From Acidimicrobiia bacterium (lineage in GTDB: Bacteria; Actinomycetota; Acidimicrobiia; IMCC26256; PALSA-610), in the NCBI GenBank assembly GCA_036271555.1, contig DATBAK010000042.1, positions 1 to 45,169 on the forward strand: a stretch of DNA of 45,169 bases. The letters run 5' to 3'. How positions within the stretch are numbered: position 1 is the stretch's first letter; every line of letters starts with the position of its first letter. Of the stretch, positions 41,304 through 45,169 are shown in pieces. The notes under the pieces are model-generated. The model made no database searches, was not told where the DNA came from, and worked only from the letters and a program-made list of their open reading frames with translations. Position numbers and translations under genes: made by a program.

Positions 41304-41316
41304 CCACGGACCGTGG
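41304..41316. promoter_or_regulatory. Palindrome upstream of the TadE/TadG pair, candidate operator
   Basis: ccacgg-a-ccgtgg, a perfect 6-bp inverted repeat around one base, lies in the 229-bp gap between der and the TadE-like gene. A wider imperfect inverted repeat brackets it (gagaacc 41264-41270 / ggttctc 41336-41342). Nothing else recognisable is in this gap. Confidence 0.35.
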
Positions 41317-41470
41317 GTCGCACGATGCCGAGGGTGGGTTCTCGGCTCGATGCGGCCGTTCGCAGCGCCAGCCCTGCCTGAGAGGCGGGCCGCGACCTCT
41401 GAACCGCCGTCCAAAGCCGCCGATGGAACAGGTACCGCGATCGGTGCCGCGAGACGGATGGTGGCAGAGA

Positions 41471-42151
41471 ATGCGCAACGTACGAAGCTTGGCGACGGCC
41501 GTTCGGCGGCGATTGGGTCGAGCGCGCGGCGAAGACGGTGAGCGCGGCGCGGTCCTCGTCGAGGCCGCGATCGTGATCCCGCTCCTCATGCTGATCACGC
41601 TCGGCATCATCGAGTACGGCAGCGCGTACCAGCAGGACGCCGCGGTCGCCGCGGCGTCGCGCTCCGGTGCACGCGTTGCGTCGGCGCTGCCGAAGACGGA
41701 CTTCGGATGCACGCCCGTCACCTCGTGCTCCGGTGGCGGAACCGATTCCGCGGTCACGGTGGCGAACGCGGTCTCGACCGCGCTGCAATCGGTCGGTTCC
41801 GCGGCACCGCAGAAGTTGGTCATCTACGACGCCGACCCCGACGCCGACGGCAACGGCGCGCCGAACTTCACGGGCTGCACGCACTGCATGACGTACACCT
41901 GGAACACGAGCACGAAGCAGTTCAACACGACGAAGAGCAGCGGAACCGGCTGGCTCTCGACAGGTCAGTACGCGTGCGCGGCCAACACCAACCCTCACGG
42001 CGACGTCGGCCCCGAAGCCATCGGCGTCTACGTGCAGATGACGCACACCGCGGTGACGCATCTCTTCGGTGGCAACAAGACCCTGAGCGGCACGACGGTC
42101 ATGCGCTTCGAGCCGAACGTCTCGAGCACGTGCGCCAACACGACGACATGA
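41471..42151 (+). CDS. TadE-like pilus assembly/secretion-associated protein
   Basis: 226 residues from ATG 41471. The earlier in-frame ATG at 41423 is less likely because the codons between are unusually A-ending for this genome. A short basic N-terminus precedes the TadE motif GAVLVEAAIVIPLLMLITLGIIEYG (starting at residue 26, Glu31 being the conserved position). The rest (50-226) is a secreted domain with six or more cysteines, ending in an MRFEP segment. TadE-family proteins are pseudopilins or minor components of Tad (Flp) pili. No tadA, tadB, tadC or flp gene is nearby. It overlaps the next gene by 4 nt. Confidence 0.85.
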   Translation: MRNVRSLATAVRRRLGRARGEDGERGAVLVEAAIVIPLLMLITLGIIEYGSAYQQDAAVAAASRSGARVASALPKTDFGCTPVTSCSGGGTDSAVTVANAVSTALQSVGSAAPQKLVIYDADPDADGNGAPNFTGCTHCMTYTWNTSTKQFNTTKSSGTGWLSTGQYACAANTNPHGDVGPEAIGVYVQMTHTAVTHLFGGNKTLSGTTVMRFEPNVSSTCANTTT

Positions 42152-43962
42152 CCGACGAGCTCACCGTCGAGACCGAGCGGGTCGGTCGCATCGCGCGTTT
42201 CCTTCGTGCGCGGAAGGAACGCGACGAGAGCGGCCTCGCGCTCGTGTGGACGGCGGTCTTCATGATCGTCATCGTGGCGGTCGTGGGCCTCGCGATCGAC
42301 ATGGGGCGCGGCTACTTCGTCGCCCAGAAGGCGCAGAACGCGGCCGACGCCGCCGCCCTCGCCGGCACCATCTACCTGCCTGCCGACGTGACGACCGCGT
42401 ACAGCGCCGCGCAGAGCGTCGCGTCGTCGAACGGCTTCACGAACGGTGGCTCGAACAGCACCACGGTGACGACGCTGCAGCAGACGACGATCTCGCAGCT
42501 CAAGGTCACCGTGCAGACGAAGGTCAACACTTGGTTCGCGAAGGCGATCGGTTTCAAGACGCTGACGATCAAGAAGAGCGCCACGGCCGACTACCGCCCG
42601 CCGGTCGACATGGGCAGCCCGTCGGCTCAGTACGGGAACGATCCCGAGTCGAGCGGCGTCGCCGGTTCCAGCACGACGTATCCGAACTTCTGGGGCAACA
42701 TCTCGGGCCCGGATACACCGAAGGGCAACGGTGACGCCTACCAGGCCGGCGACTGCGACTCGTCCGACACCTGCACCTCCGCGCCGGCCGATACGTCGTG
42801 CGGGTACACCGGAACGAACAGCGACTACTCGTGCGACGGCTACTACTACACCGTTCAGGTCTCCACCGCGACGACGCAGTTGAAGCTCCAGGCGTTCGAC
42901 CCCGCCATGGTCGCGGTCGGCGACTCGTGCGGCTCGAACGACGACAGCAGCAACCTCACGGGCGCGGCCGCGCTCACGTCGACGAAGGTGAAGGGCTGGC
43001 CTTCGGGCGTGACGTTCAACGCGAGCACGCGGTACAAGTACGTCACCACGGCGAGCGACCCGACCGACGCGGGTCAGCGGTACTGCACCGGTGACCACAC
43101 CTTCGACAACGGCGCCAGCCACATCACCACGACCTACACCGTCTACGGCCCGGCATCGGTGCCGAACGACCCGACGAGCGTGCCCGCGACGCCGATCTGC
43201 AGGAAGAGCTATCCGGCGTGGTTCGGCGACCTCGCCGCCGGGTTGCAGAGCACCACGAAGCAAGCGGTGACGGTGAACGGCGCGGCGAGCACCGAGTACC
43301 TCGCGCAGTACTTCCGCCAGTGGGACACGATCTGCTCGAGCACGATCAACGCGAAGGCGAACAGCTACTACTTCATCAACGTTCGGACGAACCTCACGAC
43401 GAACGGGCAGGCGAATACGGAGGGCGACGGGTCGAACCGGTTCGCGCTGCGGGCCTGCTCCAACACGACGTGTCCGACGGGCAACGCCTCGATCTACGGC
43501 AACGGCAACATGGGCGTGTACGCCAACGTCGGTGGCGGTGTGTCGACGTCGTTCTACCTCGCTCGCCTGCTGCCCGGCGACGCCGGTCTCACCCTGAGCG
43601 TCGACCTGTTCGACATCGGTGACGCCAGCTCGACCGGCACGCTCACGATCGTTCCGCCGCCGGACGGGAAGAACGGCACCAAGACGCTGACGTTGAGTGG
43701 GTGCACCATCCAAGTCGGATCGGGCCACTCGTTCGTCGCGACGAACGGCAGTACGGGGTGCCAGGAGACCGGCGTCAACAGCGGTGACTACAACGGGAAA
43801 TGGGTCGAGATCGACGTGCCCATCCCTGGCGGGTACACGTGCACGACGACCGTGGCGACGAACTGCTGGTTCAAGATCAACTACCAGTTCTCCGGCTCGA
43901 TCGACGACTCGACGTCGTGGACCGCGTCGCTCGGCGGCGACCCCGTCCGCATCGTCCTGTAG
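42148..43962 (+). CDS. TadG-like secreted protein with large Thr/Ser/Cys-rich domain
   Basis: A 604-residue protein. Residues 26-71 match the TadG/DUF2134 N-terminus (ESGLALVWTAVFMIVIVAVVGLAIDMGRGYFVAQKAQNAADAAALAG, given here only by position): a membrane helix followed by the ADAAALAG motif. The remaining 530 residues are extracellular, rich in Thr, Ser, Gly and Asn, with cysteine pairs (for example near 210-230) that suggest disulfides. Base composition is visibly less GC-rich than in flanking genes. It probably forms a surface or pilus-tip structure with the TadE-like protein. No known adhesin domain was recognised. Confidence 0.82.
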   Translation: MTDELTVETERVGRIARFLRARKERDESGLALVWTAVFMIVIVAVVGLAIDMGRGYFVAQKAQNAADAAALAGTIYLPADVTTAYSAAQSVASSNGFTNGGSNSTTVTTLQQTTISQLKVTVQTKVNTWFAKAIGFKTLTIKKSATADYRPPVDMGSPSAQYGNDPESSGVAGSSTTYPNFWGNISGPDTPKGNGDAYQAGDCDSSDTCTSAPADTSCGYTGTNSDYSCDGYYYTVQVSTATTQLKLQAFDPAMVAVGDSCGSNDDSSNLTGAAALTSTKVKGWPSGVTFNASTRYKYVTTASDPTDAGQRYCTGDHTFDNGASHITTTYTVYGPASVPNDPTSVPATPICRKSYPAWFGDLAAGLQSTTKQAVTVNGAASTEYLAQYFRQWDTICSSTINAKANSYYFINVRTNLTTNGQANTEGDGSNRFALRACSNTTCPTGNASIYGNGNMGVYANVGGGVSTSFYLARLLPGDAGLTLSVDLFDIGDASSTGTLTIVPPPDGKNGTKTLTLSGCTIQVGSGHSFVATNGSTGCQETGVNSGDYNGKWVEIDVPIPGGYTCTTTVATNCWFKINYQFSGSIDDSTSWTASLGGDPVRIVL

Positions 43963-43966
43963 CGCC

Positions 43967-43981
43967 GGCCGCGTCGCGGCC
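43967..43981 (+). terminator. Short hairpin after the TadG-like gene
   Basis: ggccg (43967-43971) pairs with cggcc (43977-43981) around a 5-nt loop, four bases after the stop codon. There is no T-run. Confidence 0.4.
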
Positions 43982-43985
43982 GCCC

Positions 43986-43991
43986 TAGCCT
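43986..43991 (+). promoter_or_regulatory. Candidate leaderless promoter (TAGCCT) for the lyase gene
   Basis: TAGCCT ends seven bases before ATG 43999, with no better ribosome site than gagg. The box repeats the spelling found before aroH. Confidence 0.45.
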
Positions 43992-43998
43992 GAGGCTC

Positions 43999-44916
43999 AT
44001 GCGTTCGCTCCCCGCGCGTGCCGATGTGCGAGAGGTCGGTCCGCGCGACGGGCTCCAGAACGAGCCGCCGGTTCCGGTCGACGCGCGCGTGCGGCTCATC
44101 GACGCGCTCTCGCAGACCGGGTTGCGGCGGATCGAGGCTGCATCGTTCGTCGCGCCGAAGGCGATCCCGGCGATGGCCGGTAGCGAGGACGTGATGGCGC
44201 GCATCACGCGCGCGCCCGGAGTCGTGTACTCGGCACTCGTGCCGAACGTGCGCGGCGCGGAGCGCGCGCTGGCCGCGCAGGCCGACGAGATCCAGCTCGT
44301 CGTCAGCGCGAGCGAGACGCACAACCTGAAGAACGTGCGCCGAACGGTCGCGGAGTCGCTCGTCGCGGCGTCGGAGCTCACGGCCTTGTCGCACGGCGCG
44401 GGCGTGCCGGTCGAGGCGATCGTGTCGACCGCGTTCGGCTGTCCGTACGAAGGCGACATCGCGCCGGAGCGCGTGGCGCAGGTCGCGGGTCATCTCGTCG
44501 ACGCGGGCGCCGACCGCCTGTCGTTCGGCGACACCACGGGCATGGCGACGCCGCGTCGCGTCGACGATCTGTTGGACGCGCTCGCGGGTGCCGGCATCGA
44601 CATCACAACGGTCGGGCTCCACTTCCACGACACGCGCGGCACTGCGCTCGCGAACGTGCTCGCGGCGCTGGAGCGTGGCGTCACGCGATTCGACGCGTCG
44701 ATCGGCGGCCTCGGCGGCTGTCCGTACGCGCCGGGCGCGTCGGGGAACGCGGTCACCGAGGACCTCGTGCACATGCTCGGAGACCTCGGCGTCGAGACCG
44801 GCATCGACCTCGACGCGTTGATCGGCTGCGCGCGGCTCGCGCAAGAGATCGTCGGGCGGGAGCTGCCGAGCGCGATGCTCCACGCCGGCCCCCGACTCGC
44901 GCGAGCGGCGTCGTGA
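43999..44916 (+). CDS. Hydroxymethylglutaryl-CoA lyase family protein
   Basis: A 305-residue protein with the DRE-TIM metallolyase signature (REVGPRDGLQNE, residues 11-22), FHDTRG metal ligands near 214-219 and the catalytic Cys in GGLGGCPYAPGASGN (near 241). It would split 3-hydroxy-3-methylglutaryl-CoA to acetyl-CoA and acetoacetate in leucine breakdown. The downstream acyl-CoA carboxylase subunit supports a leucine or branched-chain catabolic cluster (liu-type). Confidence 0.93.
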   Translation: MRSLPARADVREVGPRDGLQNEPPVPVDARVRLIDALSQTGLRRIEAASFVAPKAIPAMAGSEDVMARITRAPGVVYSALVPNVRGAERALAAQADEIQLVVSASETHNLKNVRRTVAESLVAASELTALSHGAGVPVEAIVSTAFGCPYEGDIAPERVAQVAGHLVDAGADRLSFGDTTGMATPRRVDDLLDALAGAGIDITTVGLHFHDTRGTALANVLAALERGVTRFDASIGGLGGCPYAPGASGNAVTEDLVHMLGDLGVETGIDLDALIGCARLAQEIVGRELPSAMLHAGPRLARAAS

Positions 44917-45001
44917 GCGAGCGGACGAGAACGCGGAGACGCGCCGGCAGCTGTGCGACCGCGAGCGGGGCCCGAGCGGCTCGGCGTCGTCGGCCCCGGA
45001 A

Positions 45002-45025
45002 GCGGGAATCGTGAGCGATTCCCGC
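45002..45025 (+). promoter_or_regulatory. Perfect hairpin covering the start codon of the carboxylase gene
   Basis: gcgggaatcg (45002-45011) and cgattcccgc (45016-45025) are perfect complements separated by the tetraloop tgag. The GTG start (45011-45013) lies at the top of the stem and loop. It could hinder initiation or act as a terminator for the preceding gene. A second GC-rich inverted repeat lies just upstream (ggggcc near 44967 / ggcccc near 44992). Confidence 0.55.
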
Positions 45026-45169
45026 TCGGAGTACGAGCGCGTCGCCGACGCGACCGAGCGCGCGCTCGCGGGCAACCTCGCGAAGGGCGCCGGCAAGCTC
45101 GCGGAGCAGGGCAAGCGGTTCGTGCGCGACCGCCTCGCGCTGCTGCTCGACGAGGGGTCGTTCGTCGAG
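45011..45169 (+). CDS. Acyl-CoA carboxylase beta (carboxyltransferase) subunit, 3' end beyond the window
   Basis: Only the first 53 residues are present. The segment KRFVRDRLALLLDEGSFVE is the typical N-terminus of biotin-dependent acyl-CoA carboxyltransferases (methylcrotonyl-, propionyl- or acetyl-CoA type). Preceded by an HMG-CoA-lyase-like gene, methylcrotonyl-CoA carboxylase is the best guess. GTG 45011 is chosen as the only nearby in-frame start; the gene is cut by the window end. Confidence 0.8.
   Translation, partial: MSDSRSEYERVADATERALAGNLAKGAGKLAEQGKRFVRDRLALLLDEGSFVE

Overview
The window is a 45 kb piece of a very GC-rich bacterial chromosome. Start codons are often GTG, third codon positions are almost always G or C, and adjacent genes commonly overlap by 4 nt. 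Gene content points to Actinomycetota: TlyA, SteA, a SteB/MctB-like protein, and a block with the same order as the Mycobacterium tuberculosis Rv1691-Rv1713 region (TPR protein, HAD phosphatase, small basic protein, tlyA, nadK, recN, steA, mctB-like, pyrG, NUDIX, xerD, scpA, scpB, rluB, cmk, der). KorAB, an AroH chorismate mutase and a PDZ/radical-SAM/DUF512 protein beside der suggest a deep-branching actinobacterium such as Acidimicrobiia. That placement is inference only.

Layout. 1-3245 is a 23S rRNA gene cut at its 5' end by the window edge, followed by 5S rRNA (3302-3419) and a strong UUCG-capped terminator. The 23S gene is interrupted at E. coli position 1923, in helix 69, by a 292-nt group I intron (1978-2269). 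I could assemble its conserved core (P1, P3, P4, P5, P6, P7, P8, a P9 domain, terminal G) by eye. This is the most unusual item in the window. 3.5-9.6 kb carries an Arg-rich TPR protein, an SSB-like OB-fold protein, 2-oxoglutarate:ferredoxin oxidoreductase (korAB) and a convergent DUF1015 gene. 9.7-17.7 kb is the conserved TPR/HAD/tlyA/nadK/recN/steA/mctB-like block with a rhomboid protease inserted on the opposite strand. 17.7-23.9 kb is a cell-envelope group: MurJ, an alkaline-phosphatase-fold membrane protein, an MraY/WecA-like transferase and a GT-C glycosyltransferase. 24.1-27.3 kb is pyrG-NUDIX-xerD. 27.5-29.6 kb holds small genes (DksA-like zinc finger, HD domain, pilin-like, PH-like). 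trpS diverges from a long run scpA-scpB-rluB-aroH-tyrA-aroA-cmk-plsC (30.7-37.2 kb) that joins condensin, ribosome maturation and aromatic amino acid genes. ispH, the DUF512 radical SAM gene and der follow. The end holds an orphan TadE/TadG pair, an HMG-CoA-lyase-like gene and the first 53 codons of an acyl-CoA carboxylase beta subunit.

Connections. TlyA, encoded in this window, is known from its family to methylate 23S C1920. That base lies three nucleotides before the intron and is paired inside the intron's P1 helix before splicing. RluB, Der and possibly the radical SAM protein are further ribosome-linked genes. Several transcription units appear to start with a TANNNT box 7-9 nt before the start codon, suggesting leaderless mRNAs. 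A GC-rich dispersed repeat of up to about 95 bp occurs at gene ends, including an inverted pair around the DUF512 gene, one copy of which is translated as that protein's C-terminus. No CRISPR array, insertion sequence, prophage or tRNA gene was seen. No gene-free stretch outside the rRNA genes exceeds 300 bases.
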